Shown piece after piece: positions 1 to 8,795 of a stretch of 9,908 bases of DNA; the first letter of the stretch is position 1, and every line of letters begins with the position of its first letter. The stretch is taken from NCBI GenBank assembly GCA_946479005.1, contig CAMLEM010000038.1, forward strand, positions 1 through 9,908, written 5' to 3'. The notes under the pieces were generated by a model. It was not told where the DNA came from, did no database searches, and was given only the letters and a program-made list of their open reading frames with translations. The DNA comes from an uncultured Chitinophagaceae bacterium (GTDB lineage Bacteria > Bacteroidota > Bacteroidia > Chitinophagales > Chitinophagaceae). The position numbers and the translations under genes were made by a program.

Positions 1-1019
1 TGAACATTGGCGCAGGCGCCCGTGGCCTGGCGATGGGAAGCGCCCAGGTGGCCACAGTAAATGACGGAACCGCAGGCTACTGGAATCCCGCCGGTTTGGT
101 GGGGGTAAAGACCGATCCCCAGGTGAACCTAATGCACGCCGAATATTTTGCCGGCATCGGGAAATACGATTATCTCAGCGCTGCCTTCCCTACGTCCAAC
201 AATAAACGCACGATCGCGATCACCGGTCTCCGTTTCGCAGTTGATGATATTATGAACACCCTTTTCCTGGTAGAGCCCGACGGGTCCATTAACTATAACA
301 ACATCCAGGCATTTTCTTCATCCGATTATGCCTTCATCTTCTCTTTTGCCCAGAAACTGAAAGAGTCTTCCAGTAAGAATATCAATTTCGGAGTGAATGC
401 AAAGGTGATCCACCGGAGCGTGGGAAAATTTGCGCGCGCCTGGGGCTTTGGCCTGGATGCCGGATTACAGATCCAGAAAGGAAAATGGCAGTTCGGTGTA
501 ACGGGGAGAGATATCACCACGACATTCAATGCCTGGTCGTTCACCTTTACGGAAAGGGAAAAGGAAGTGCTTTACCTGACGAAGAATGAGATCCCTGTCA
601 AATCCACCGAGATGACGGCTCCCCGGCTGGTTTTAGGAGTTGCCCGTGATTTCAAGCTCGGAAAAAAGACCAGTTTGCTGGCAGAAGCAAATGTGGATCT
701 CACCTTTGATGGGAAGAGAAACACTCTTGTTAGGTCCGACGCGGTGAGTGCGGATCCGAAACTCGGCCTCGAGCTTAACATCAATAATGTTGTTTACCTC
801 CGCGGCGGGATCAATAATTTCCAGCAGGCACTTTCTGACGGAGATACCCTGAATCAAAAAAAGGTCTGGATCTACCAGCCATCGGCGGGCGCGGGTTTCA
901 AGATCTCCAATGTGACCATCGATTATGCTTTTACCAACCTCGCCAACCAATCCAACCCCTTGTTTACCCACGTATTTTCTCTGAAGCTCAATATGGCGGG
1001 CACTAAAAAAGAGAATTAA
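1..1019 (+). CDS. porV2: PorV/PorQ-family outer-membrane barrel protein (PorV2-like), 5' truncated by window edge
   Basis: This is the 3' part of a type IX secretion outer-membrane protein of the PorV/PorQ (UPF0164-like) family. The reading frame is open from base 3, so the ATG at 33 is internal: the codons before it give NIGAGARGLAM, running into GSAQVATVNDGTAGYWNPAGL, the hallmark N-terminal block of the family. The first beta strand and signal peptide should lie off the left edge. The rest alternates short amphipathic strands typical of a FadL-like barrel and ends in an IDYAFTNL...HVFSLKLNM strand as family members do. In P. gingivalis, PorV is a 14-strand barrel that binds cargo C-terminal domains and brings them to the sortase PorU. 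Here the next gene, 28 bases downstream, is a PorU-like protease, so the two are probably co-transcribed and act together. I favour the PorV2 label over housekeeping PorV because of that long PorU-type neighbour. The family call is firm; the paralogue assignment is less so. Confidence 0.85.
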   Translation, partial: NIGAGARGLAMGSAQVATVNDGTAGYWNPAGLVGVKTDPQVNLMHAEYFAGIGKYDYLSAAFPTSNNKRTIAITGLRFAVDDIMNTLFLVEPDGSINYNNIQAFSSSDYAFIFSFAQKLKESSSKNINFGVNAKVIHRSVGKFARAWGFGLDAGLQIQKGKWQFGVTGRDITTTFNAWSFTFTEREKEVLYLTKNEIPVKSTEMTAPRLVLGVARDFKLGKKTSLLAEANVDLTFDGKRNTLVRSDAVSADPKLGLELNINNVVYLRGGINNFQQALSDGDTLNQKKVWIYQPSAGAGFKISNVTIDYAFTNLANQSNPLFTHVFSLKLNMAGTKKEN

Positions 1020-1047
1020 AAAAACTGACCGGATAAAACACCAATCA

Positions 1048-4000
1048 ATGAAACGAATTCTACTCCTGCTTTGCATTCTGGCCGCCTTCCAGGCGGATGC
1101 GCAGGTTTACAATAATGAATGGATCAATTATAACCGAACCTACTACAAATTCAAGCTGGGCAATACCGGCCTGGCAAGGATCACTCAGCCCACCCTCCAG
1201 TCAATCGGGTTGGGATCCTCACCCTCTGAACATTTCCAGCTTTGGAGAAACGGGGTCCAGGTGCCTCTTTACATCAGCAAGGCCACGGGAACCCTGGCGG
1301 CTGATGATTATATCGAATTCTGGGCGATGATGAATGACGGGCACCCCGACAGTGTGATGTACATCGATCCTGCTTACCAGCTAAACAAGAAGTTCAGCCT
1401 GGAAACCGACACCGCGGCTTATTTCCTTACAGTGAATCCTGATGGCGGGAACCTGAGACTCGCGGCGACCAACAATGTATTGCCCAGCCCCCTGGCTCCG
1501 GAGCCTTATTTTATGTACACCGCGGGCCAGTATTACCGCGATAAGCTGAACCCCGGTTTTGCAGCCGTGGTTGGAGAGTATGTGTATTCCTCTTCTTATG
1601 ATATGGGCGAAGGTCCCACCTCCACCGACATCGGGGGGAATGCAACGAGGTCTCATACTTTTTCAAACCTGCAGCCTTATACGGGAGCCGGCGCTCCATC
1701 TCCCGTGCTGAAAGTGAATGTGACAGGGAATGCACTGAATCCCCGTCACGTTGAATTGAAGGTGAACGGGGTCGTGGTGCTCGATCAGTCCGTGGACTTC
1801 TTTGATTATGCACGCCTGCAGGCCAATCTCAGCATCGGCCAGATCAGCGGGGGAAGTGCAGTGATCGACGTTAAAAACATTAGCACGGCCGGAACCGACC
1901 GGATGGTCATTGCCCAAACAGAGTTGGTTTATCCCCGTTTATTTCATTTCGGCGATAATGCAATGTTTGAATTTGAGCTCGATGTCGACCCGGCCGGTAC
2001 TTATTTGGAGATCGCAGGTTTCCAGCATAGCAACCACCCGCCCATCATTTTGGATTTTTCCAATGGAAAAAGATACTTAGGCGATATCAGCACACCCGGC
2101 CTCGTGAAAGTGGCGCTGGAACCTTCCAACATCCCGCGTAAGATGCTGATGATCTCACAGACAATACCTGTCACCAATATTGCCACTCTACAAACAAGAA
2201 ATTTCGTTGATTATTCACTTCCTGCCAACCAGGGAGATTTCCTGATGATCACGCATCCAACACTGGCCCAGGGATCGGCAGTGGAAGATTATAAGAACTA
2301 CAGGAGCTCTGCCACCGGGGGTGGGCACAATGTGAAGGTTTATATGATCGACGAGCTGACCGACCAGTTCGGACTGGGTATCAAAAAGCACCCTTTGTCC
2401 ATCCGCAACTTCATCCGCTGGGCAAAAGCCAATTTTTCCAATCCTGTGAAGAACGTGCTTTTGCTGGGTAAAGGATTAACATACCCGCAGCAACGGGCAT
2501 TTGAGAGCAATCCACAGGTGGAAAATCTCTCCTTTATTCCTACCTGGGGGCACCCGGCTTCTGATAATTTGCTCGCCACTGAGTTTGGGGAAAAGGTACC
2601 GATGGTTTCCATCGGGCGTATATCCGCCATCAACCCTTCTGAGATCGCGGTATATCTCGAAAAAGTAAAACAATATGAACAGCAACAGGCTTTCTCCTCG
2701 CCCCTGATCGCAGACAAGGCCTGGATGAAAAATGTCGCTCACGTGATCGGCGCCAGCGATGCTTCCCTGGGTGCGATCCTTACGACCCATATGAATGGCT
2801 ATACCAACACCATTCGCGACACGTTTTACGGGGCAAATGTGCATACGTTCAGCAAGCTGACCGCAGCGCCCGTTGCCCAGAATAACAGCATTCGCCTGCA
2901 AAACCTTTTCCAGGAGGGTATCGGGATGATGACTTATTTTGGTCACTCTTCAGCCAGTACCCTGGAGTTCAACCTCGACAATCCCGACCAATATAATAAC
3001 CAGGGCAAATATCCCGTGACGATCGTAATGGGATGTAACGCCGGGAATTTCTTCAACTTTAATACGCTCCGCTTTCTCACCAAAGAAACCTTATCGGAGA
3101 AATTCGTGCTTGCCGACCAGAGAGGATCCATCGCTTTTATCGCGAGCTCGCATTTGGGGATCGTTCATTACCTGGATATCGTCAATTCCCGGACCTATAG
3201 GGTGGCTGCAACTTCTCAATACGGGCACACGCTCGGTGAGATCCTCCGGGGCTCATTCACTGAAGTGTTCAACGACGTAAGCCCGGGTGATTTTTATGCC
3301 CGTTTCCACGTTGAGCAAACCACCCTGCACGGGGATCCCGCCATTAAGCTCGACGGTTCCAGGGAAAAGCCGGATTATGTGATCGAGGATCAGCTGCTCA
3401 AAGTCACGCCTTCATTCATTTCCGTTGCTGAAACACATTTCAACGTACAGGCCAAATTTATGAACCTGGGTAAGGCCATTAACAAGGATATCGTGGTTGA
3501 GGTGAAACGCACTTACCCTGACCTGACCACGGAAGTTATCCGCCGCGATACCATTCCCGGCATTCGTTTCATAGATTCACTTACTTATGACATCGAGATC
3601 GCTCCCAACAGGGACCGCGGCCTGAACCGTATCAGCATTTGCATAGATGCCGATAGTGAAGTGGACGAACTGTATGAGACCAATAATTGCATTACGCGCG
3701 ATGTATTCATCTATGAAAATGAAGCGCGCCCGGTTTACCCGTATAATTTTTCCATTGTCAGTGATGTGAATACAAAGCTCATCGCTTCCACGGCAGATCC
3801 TTTCGCTTCGATCCAGCAATATGTGCTGGAAGTGGATACTACTGAATTCTTCGATTCACCCTGGAAGCTTTCCCAAACGCTCACAAGCGCGGGTGGGGTA
3901 TTAGAGTTCAACCCGTCTATTCCTTATGTGGACAGCACGGTCTATTACTGGAGAGTGGCCCCGGTCCCCACCAGCGGCCAGCCTGTTTGGAACACTGCCT

Positions 4001-6165
4001 CTTTTGTTTACCTGAGTCCTGCCGGGCCTTCCGCCAGCGATCCCGGTTTCAACCAGTCGCATTTCTTCCAGCATACAAAATCTTCTTTCCAGAGAGTGAT
4101 ACTGGATTCAGCCACCAGGAAGCTGAAGTTTGACAAGGTCAGTCATAACCTGTTCCTCAGGATGGGAACCTATGTCACCAGCGGCGCCACCCAGCAGGCC
4201 GCGCTTTCGGTGGCCATTGACGGAGTCGTGGCGATCCGACTGACCTCCTGGTTCCAGTCGCTGGTATTTAACGTTCTTGATCCCGTGAGCTTCCGCCCCT
4301 GGCGTAATGAAGTGCTCCGGCAATCCACTTCATTCCCGGCAGACCTGGGAGACGGTAAGTACAAGAGCCACGCACCTATGAATGCGTCCGGCGTGCTTCA
4401 GCCTTATAATTTCGAGTACCGTTACACTTCCCCGGAATACAGGAAGAACGCGATGAACTTTATGAAGGATACCATTCCTGACGGGCATTATGTAGTGGTC
4501 AGGAATTTTTCTCTCGATCCCAGTACTTTTGGCGACCCCGTGGCATTTCCCCAGGTATTCATCGATCAATGGATTGCGGATGAATCTCTTTATGGTACCG
4601 GCAATACACTCTATCATTACCTGAAGAATGTCGGGTTTACCGGGATTGATTCATTCTACAGGGTAAGGCCCTGGGGGCTTGTTTATAAAAAGAACGACCC
4701 TTCCTTTGCGCCAAGGTGGCTGGTAGGGGATGGTCCCTTTGACAATCCCACACTTTCCGTCGATTGCTTTACCACCGATACCACCGGTTCGGTCAGTTCA
4801 CCATTGTTCGGTCCGGCCCGTGCCTGGAAACAACTAAAATGGAGAGGATCGGGTGATCCGGACGGAGATCTTGTGAAACTGGATGTGATCGGTGTACAAT
4901 CGAATGGATCTGAAACCACCCTGTTCAGCAACCTCACTCTTTCCGAGCAGGATTTCGATGTGTCTTCCATTGACGCGGACACCTATCGTTTTGTGAAGCT
5001 CAGGATGAGGACCACGGATAGCATTCACTATACACCTTTTGATCTTCGGTACTGGAGGATCACCTACGATCCTGCACCGGAAGGAGCGATCGCTCCCAAC
5101 CTTTTCCTGAGCTATAAGGATTCAGTGGAGGCTGGAGAACCTGTTTCATTCAAAGTGGCGTTCAAGAACGTAAGCCAGGTGCCGTTTGATTCCCTGGCGG
5201 TGAAGTTCGTGATCACCGACAGGAACAATATCCCGCATATCGTACCCATTCCCAGGAGAAGGGAGTTGCTGGTGAATGATACGCTGCAACTGGGTGACAA
5301 TATTAACTCAGCTACGCTGCAGGGATTGAACACAATGTATATCGAGGCGAATCCCGATGACGACCAGCCAGAGCAATATCACTTTAACAATTACGCTTAC
5401 CGGAGCCTGCACGTCCAGCCCGATAGCCTGGATCCCCTGCTCGACGTGACCTTTGACGGCGTGCGTATCCTGAACAGGGATATCGTTTCCTCAAAGCCAA
5501 ACATTGTGATCAAGCTCAAGGATGAGGCGAGATGGAACGTGCTGGATGATACGGCGCTTCTCACGGTGCAGATCAGGTATCCTTACCCCACCGGGCCGTT
5601 ACGCAGATATTATTTCAGCAATTCAGATACGATGCAGTTCATCCCGGCGGGGATCGCACCAAACCCGGATAATACCGCCACGATCAATTTCAACCCGCAT
5701 TTCCTTGAAGACGGAGAGTATGAACTGATCGTCACCGGTAAAGACAAGAGTGGCAACGCTGCAGGGAATATCGAATACAGGGTGATCTTCGAAGTGATCA
5801 ACAAGCCGATGATCTCCAATATGCTCAATTACCCGAATCCTTTCACATCCTCGACAGCCTTTGTGTTCACGATCACGGGCCACGAAGTGCCGCAGAATAT
5901 CAAGATCGAGATAATGACCATTACGGGGAAGATCGTGAGGGAGATCACGAAAGATGAGCTAGGCCCGCTGAACATAGGAAGGAATATCACGCAGTTTAAA
6001 TGGGATGGAACCGACCAGTATGGACAAAAGCTCGCCAATGGGGTTTATCTGTACCGTGTCGTTACCAACCTGAACGGTAAGGCCCTCGATAAATACAAAC
6101 ACCGAAGCGATAACACCGACCAGTATTTCAACAAGGGATACGGCAAGATGTACCTGATGCGGTAA
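1048..6165 (+). CDS. porU2: Gingipain-like C25 peptidase, putative type IX secretion sortase PorU2
   Basis: This is a secreted caspase-fold cysteine peptidase of 1705 residues, probably surface-bound and acting on T9SS cargo. Residues 1-18 are a signal peptide (MKR, Leu-rich core, cleavage after ADA). Residues about 20-395 are a beta-rich pro-region. Residues about 397-767 are the C25 domain, with SDN at 505-507, IGR at 522-524, the probable catalytic His633 (YFGHSS) and Cys663 (VMGCNAG), and the closing LHGDP at 760-764. A CARDB-like module (about 786-888, with Cys865 and Cys881) follows, then an Fn3-like module (about 897-989), a region resembling the ILEI/FAM3 fold (about 1050-1213), a beta sandwich (about 1235-1340), a second CARDB-like module (about 1345-1455), and a FlgD-like/T9SS type A C-terminal domain (about 1588-1705, NYPNPF to GKMYLMR). 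It is far longer than P. gingivalis PorU (about 1150 residues). The leader is A-rich without a Shine-Dalgarno site, usual for Bacteroidota. A secreted gingipain-like protease rather than a sortase remains possible; the PorV-like neighbour favours a sortase-type role. Confidence 0.85.
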   Translation: MKRILLLLCILAAFQADAQVYNNEWINYNRTYYKFKLGNTGLARITQPTLQSIGLGSSPSEHFQLWRNGVQVPLYISKATGTLAADDYIEFWAMMNDGHPDSVMYIDPAYQLNKKFSLETDTAAYFLTVNPDGGNLRLAATNNVLPSPLAPEPYFMYTAGQYYRDKLNPGFAAVVGEYVYSSSYDMGEGPTSTDIGGNATRSHTFSNLQPYTGAGAPSPVLKVNVTGNALNPRHVELKVNGVVVLDQSVDFFDYARLQANLSIGQISGGSAVIDVKNISTAGTDRMVIAQTELVYPRLFHFGDNAMFEFELDVDPAGTYLEIAGFQHSNHPPIILDFSNGKRYLGDISTPGLVKVALEPSNIPRKMLMISQTIPVTNIATLQTRNFVDYSLPANQGDFLMITHPTLAQGSAVEDYKNYRSSATGGGHNVKVYMIDELTDQFGLGIKKHPLSIRNFIRWAKANFSNPVKNVLLLGKGLTYPQQRAFESNPQVENLSFIPTWGHPASDNLLATEFGEKVPMVSIGRISAINPSEIAVYLEKVKQYEQQQAFSSPLIADKAWMKNVAHVIGASDASLGAILTTHMNGYTNTIRDTFYGANVHTFSKLTAAPVAQNNSIRLQNLFQEGIGMMTYFGHSSASTLEFNLDNPDQYNNQGKYPVTIVMGCNAGNFFNFNTLRFLTKETLSEKFVLADQRGSIAFIASSHLGIVHYLDIVNSRTYRVAATSQYGHTLGEILRGSFTEVFNDVSPGDFYARFHVEQTTLHGDPAIKLDGSREKPDYVIEDQLLKVTPSFISVAETHFNVQAKFMNLGKAINKDIVVEVKRTYPDLTTEVIRRDTIPGIRFIDSLTYDIEIAPNRDRGLNRISICIDADSEVDELYETNNCITRDVFIYENEARPVYPYNFSIVSDVNTKLIASTADPFASIQQYVLEVDTTEFFDSPWKLSQTLTSAGGVLEFNPSIPYVDSTVYYWRVAPVPTSGQPVWNTASFVYLSPAGPSASDPGFNQSHFFQHTKSSFQRVILDSATRKLKFDKVSHNLFLRMGTYVTSGATQQAALSVAIDGVVAIRLTSWFQSLVFNVLDPVSFRPWRNEVLRQSTSFPADLGDGKYKSHAPMNASGVLQPYNFEYRYTSPEYRKNAMNFMKDTIPDGHYVVVRNFSLDPSTFGDPVAFPQVFIDQWIADESLYGTGNTLYHYLKNVGFTGIDSFYRVRPWGLVYKKNDPSFAPRWLVGDGPFDNPTLSVDCFTTDTTGSVSSPLFGPARAWKQLKWRGSGDPDGDLVKLDVIGVQSNGSETTLFSNLTLSEQDFDVSSIDADTYRFVKLRMRTTDSIHYTPFDLRYWRITYDPAPEGAIAPNLFLSYKDSVEAGEPVSFKVAFKNVSQVPFDSLAVKFVITDRNNIPHIVPIPRRRELLVNDTLQLGDNINSATLQGLNTMYIEANPDDDQPEQYHFNNYAYRSLHVQPDSLDPLLDVTFDGVRILNRDIVSSKPNIVIKLKDEARWNVLDDTALLTVQIRYPYPTGPLRRYYFSNSDTMQFIPAGIAPNPDNTATINFNPHFLEDGEYELIVTGKDKSGNAAGNIEYRVIFEVINKPMISNMLNYPNPFTSSTAFVFTITGHEVPQNIKIEIMTITGKIVREITKDELGPLNIGRNITQFKWDGTDQYGQKLANGVYLYRVVTNLNGKALDKYKHRSDNTDQYFNKGYGKMYLMR

Positions 6166-6185
6166 TAAAATTTTCCCTGATTCAT

Positions 6186-6214
6186 AAGTCCCGCGGCCTG
6201 CGGGACTTTTTTTT
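6186..6214 (+). terminator. Rho-independent terminator after porU2
   Basis: A perfect 9-bp stem, AAGTCCCGC (6186-6194) paired with GCGGGACTT (6200-6208), encloses a 5-base loop GGCCT and runs into eight consecutive T (6207-6214). It lies 20 bases after the porU2 stop and ends 31 bases before the hscA ATG. It should end the porV2-porU2 transcript and isolate hscA as a separate unit. The stem is symmetrical, but the opposite strand has no T-run positioned for efficient reverse termination. Confidence 0.92.
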
Positions 6215-6229
6215 ACAACTTAATAAGGC

Positions 6230-6237
6230 GAATTTTG
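6230..6237 (+). promoter_or_regulatory. Candidate Bacteroidota -7 element for hscA
   Basis: GAATTTTG matches the Bacteroidota -7 consensus TAnnTTTG at five of its six fixed positions (G replaces the first T). It lies just after the porU2 terminator, the only gap where an hscA promoter could sit. Its 3' end is 8 bases from the ATG at 6246, so transcription would start only about 4-6 bases before the start codon. A TTG at the expected -33 position is absent; a T-run occupies it. The call rests on position and one short motif. Confidence 0.4.
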
Positions 6238-6245
6238 CGCTTCCA

Positions 6246-8102
6246 ATGGCAAAGATCGGTATCAACATAGCGACAGGAAGCCTCCAGCAGAAGGATATGA
6301 TCGTGGGGATCGACCTGGGTACAACCAATAGCCTTATCGCGATCATTCATCCTGATTCGCGGGAACCCGTGGTACTGAAAGAGTTTGATGGGACCGACCT
6401 GGTACCATCGATCGTGCATTTTGGGGAAGCCGGCCAGGTTACCGTAGGAAATGAAGCAAAACCTTACCTCGTCACTGAACCGGAGCAAACCATCTTTTCC
6501 GTAAAGAGGCTGATGGGTAAATCTTACCAGGACGTAAAGGATCACAGTTCCTATTTTTCCTACAAGGTCATTGATGATAACACCGAAAGCCTGGTGAAGA
6601 TCCAGGTGGGGAATAGATTTTTTTCCCCTGTTGAATTATCAGGAATGATCCTCACAGAGCTTAGGCAGCGGGCGGAGCATATTTTGAAAACGCCGGTCAC
6701 AAAAGCGGTGATCACCGTCCCCGCTTATTTCAATGATGCGCAACGGCAGGCGACAAGGGATGCCGGGAAACTCGCGGGCCTCGATGTATTACGGATCATC
6801 AATGAACCGACGGCTGCGAGTCTTGCCTATGGGCTGGGAATGAAAAAAGATGAGTCAAAGACCGTTGCCGTGTACGACCTCGGGGGAGGCACTTTTGATG
6901 TTTCCATTCTCCGCATCAGCCAGGGCATATTTGAAGTGCTTTCCACCAATGGTGATACTTATCTCGGTGGAGATGATCTCGATCGGGCCATTCAACAAGA
7001 ATGGATGAAAGAGAATGGGATCACCGAAGAAATGCTTGCGCGTGATAAGTCTCTTTCGCAAACCCTGCGTTTGAAAGCCGAGGAGGCCAAGATCCGGTTG
7101 GGTACAGAGGAGAATTTTGAGGAGGATGTGAATGGCTACCGTTTCAAAATGACACGAAACAGGATGGAAGAAATTTTCCTGCCTTTCGTAGAAACTACGC
7201 TCCGCCATTGCCGCAATGCATTGAAGGATGCCGCCCTTCAGACGGAAGACGTTGACGAGGTGGTAATGGTGGGAGGCGCCACCCGTGTGCTCCTGGTGAA
7301 AAGAATGGTGGGTGAATTCTTCAAACGTAAACCGCACGATACGATCGACCCTGATAAAGTGGTAGCCCTGGGGGCGGCCGTACAGGCTGACATTCTTGCG
7401 GGGAACAATACTGATTTCCTTTTGCTTGATATTACACCCCTTTCGCTTGGAATAGAAACATTCGGTGGCCTGATGGATGTGCTCATTCCACGAAATTCGA
7501 GGATCCCGACCACGGCGGGTAGACAGTACACCACGCAAAAGGACGGGCAGGGGAGTATGAGGATCTCTGTATTCCAGGGTGAACGGGATCTTGTCAGGGA
7601 TAACCGCAAACTGGCGGAATTCAATTTGACAGGAATACCCGGTATGCCGGCCGGACTTCCCAAGGTGGAGATCAGTTTCCTGATCAATGCCGACGGCATT
7701 CTGATGGTTCGGGCAAAGGAACTCCGCAGCGGGGTGGAACAAAGCATTGAAGTGAAACCCCAATACGGGCTCACAGATGAACAGGTGGAGAAAATGCTGC
7801 AGGATTCCATCACTTACGCCAGGCAGGACATTCAAACCCGCGCCATCGTTGAAGCCAGAACAGAAGCCGGTCAATTGCTTGAAACCACGCGGCAGTTCCT
7901 GCAGAAGAACGGATCCATACTCACCCCTGGAGAATGGGAGGATACGAAAAAAGCGATAAGTGACCTGGAAAGTTTGCTGGAGAGAGGTTCCAAAGATGAA
8001 ATTCACGCGGGCATTGAAACCCTGAATGCGATCTCGCGTCCCTATGCCGAACGACTGATGGACCTGGCAGTGAAACAGGCACTAAAAGATAAAAAGATCT
8101 GA
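6246..8102 (+). CDS. hscA: HscA-type Hsp70 chaperone (Fe-S cluster assembly)
   Basis: This is a cytoplasmic Hsp70-class ATPase of 618 residues, close to E. coli HscA (616) and shorter than DnaK (about 640). The nucleotide-binding domain carries phosphate loop 1 GIDLGTTNS (21-29), [25 protein letters not shown], phosphate loop 2 YDLGGGTFD (210-218) and the adenosine motif VGGATR (342-347). The linker [17 protein letters not shown] (392-408) leads into the substrate-binding domain (about 395-505) and helical lid (about 510-618). HscA rather than DnaK is indicated by [36 protein letters not shown] and a lid without DnaK's Gly-rich EEVD-like tail. The known role of HscA, with the J-protein HscB, is ATP-driven transfer of Fe-S clusters from the scaffold IscU. 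The start at 6246 gives the [17 protein letters not shown] extension I recall from Bacteroidota homologues; an in-frame ATG at 6297 directly before IVGIDLGTT is the alternative. The gene appears monocistronic, with no isc or hscB gene adjacent. Confidence 0.92.
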   Translation: MAKIGINIATGSLQQKDMIVGIDLGTTNSLIAIIHPDSREPVVLKEFDGTDLVPSIVHFGEAGQVTVGNEAKPYLVTEPEQTIFSVKRLMGKSYQDVKDHSSYFSYKVIDDNTESLVKIQVGNRFFSPVELSGMILTELRQRAEHILKTPVTKAVITVPAYFNDAQRQATRDAGKLAGLDVLRIINEPTAASLAYGLGMKKDESKTVAVYDLGGGTFDVSILRISQGIFEVLSTNGDTYLGGDDLDRAIQQEWMKENGITEEMLARDKSLSQTLRLKAEEAKIRLGTEENFEEDVNGYRFKMTRNRMEEIFLPFVETTLRHCRNALKDAALQTEDVDEVVMVGGATRVLLVKRMVGEFFKRKPHDTIDPDKVVALGAAVQADILAGNNTDFLLLDITPLSLGIETFGGLMDVLIPRNSRIPTTAGRQYTTQKDGQGSMRISVFQGERDLVRDNRKLAEFNLTGIPGMPAGLPKVEISFLINADGILMVRAKELRSGVEQSIEVKPQYGLTDEQVEKMLQDSITYARQDIQTRAIVEARTEAGQLLETTRQFLQKNGSILTPGEWEDTKKAISDLESLLERGSKDEIHAGIETLNAISRPYAERLMDLAVKQALKDKKI

Positions 8103-8795
8103 TCAGCAGGGAGCCGAGAAACACCAGTCACCGCCGCAATTCACCACCTCCGCTTTTTCCATTTTCAATAACCGCAAAAGGTCATTCTTCAACGGAAAAA
8201 AGACCAGGTGAAGATCCATTGTGTAATAAAAATACCGCTGCTTCGGGGTGACAATGATGAGCTGCTTCCGTGCTACCCGTTTTAATTCCGCGATGGCCTT
8301 TTGCGGGTCGCGGAGATGTTCAATGGTATGATTGCAGGTAACTATGTCGAATGAACGGTCTTCAAATGGAAGTGCTTCGATCATTCCCTGTTTGTATTCA
8401 TACCCGCTGCCCAGCGGTTCCTCAAAAACATCGCACCCGGTAACAGCCAGTCCTTTTTCCTTTTGAACAATCCGCAGCCATTCTCCCCGGCCGCAGCCTA
8501 CATCCAAAAGGGTAGTAGCGGTGGGTTCAAATACCGACAACATCCGTTTTATGCTTTTGCCGTTCAGATCCGTGGGCCGGTCAGTGGCCCGGCAGTCGAG
8601 CTCGCGATACACCTGCAAAAATTCCTCATCGCTCATTCGCCAGGCAAGCTTCTTGAAATCCATATATAAACGAACCTTCTTTCCCTTGAACCAGTACCAG
8701 AAAAATGGATACATAAACCAACGCGAATCCCTGATCACCGGTGGAATGCACTCGTCAATGATGTAACGGATGGTATTGGTGAGATTACGATTCAA
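8103..8795 (-). CDS. Class I SAM-dependent methyltransferase (Methyltransf_11-like), TTG start
   Basis: This is a Rossmann-fold methyltransferase of 230 residues. Residues 96-104 are motif I (LLDVGCGRG), Asp122 in CDVFEE is the probable ribose-binding acidic residue, and 140-164 (EALPFEDRSFDIVTCNHTIEHLRDP region) form motifs II/III of the UbiE/Methyltransf_11 type, followed by LKRVARKQLIIVTPK. The N-terminal about 85 residues include IDECIPPVIRDSRWFMYPFFWYWF, an aromatic patch that could lie on the membrane. I recall similar N-termini in Bacteroidota methyltransferases, which argues against starting at the internal Met28 (8714). The best start is then TTG at 8795-8793, overlapping the 3' end of the upstream YfhO-family gene by 11 bases and suggesting translational coupling. 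The frame is open upstream to a stop at 8843-8841 without any ATG or GTG. The substrate is unknown; the neighbour suggests an envelope glycan or lipid. The end GGDWCFSAPC is slightly unusual, and its TGA abuts the hscA stop. Confidence 0.83.
   Translation of the reverse strand: MNRNLTNTIRYIIDECIPPVIRDSRWFMYPFFWYWFKGKKVRLYMDFKKLAWRMSDEEFLQVYRELDCRATDRPTDLNGKSIKRMLSVFEPTATTLLDVGCGRGEWLRIVQKEKGLAVTGCDVFEEPLGSGYEYKQGMIEALPFEDRSFDIVTCNHTIEHLRDPQKAIAELKRVARKQLIIVTPKQRYFYYTMDLHLVFFPLKNDLLRLLKMEKAEVVNCGGDWCFSAPC

Noticed and set aside
33..35. ATG at 33 as the start of the PorV-like gene
   Set aside because: The frame is open to base 3 and the preceding codons encode the conserved GAGARGLAM family motif, so this Met is internal.
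212..221. Perfect 10-base palindrome GATCGCGATC
   Set aside because: It encodes ordinary residues within the PorV-like barrel and occurs alone, without a second copy or regulatory context.
633..1076. A 147-codon minus-strand open frame across the porV2/porU2 junction
   Set aside because: It covers the conserved barrel C-terminus and the PorU2 signal peptide on the other strand; composition is shadow-like.
2476..2946. A 156-codon minus-strand open frame inside the C25 domain
   Set aside because: It sits opposite the region with clear peptidase motifs and has no domain or initiation signal of its own.
7238..7813. A 191-codon minus-strand open frame within hscA
   Set aside because: It is a Ser/Thr/Arg-rich shadow of hscA codons and overlaps the longer shadow frame in another phase.
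6855..8006. A 383-codon open frame on the minus strand opposite hscA
   Set aside because: It lies wholly inside the well-conserved hscA and its translation has no recognisable domain. Long antisense frames are common opposite genes with strong codon bias; no leader or promoter supports it.
8094..8110. Overlapping palindromes AGATCT and CTGATCAG at the convergent stops as a possible bidirectional terminator
   Set aside because: The arms are only 4 bases with no usable loop, so no stable hairpin forms; the nearby T-run on the minus strand lacks a supporting stem.
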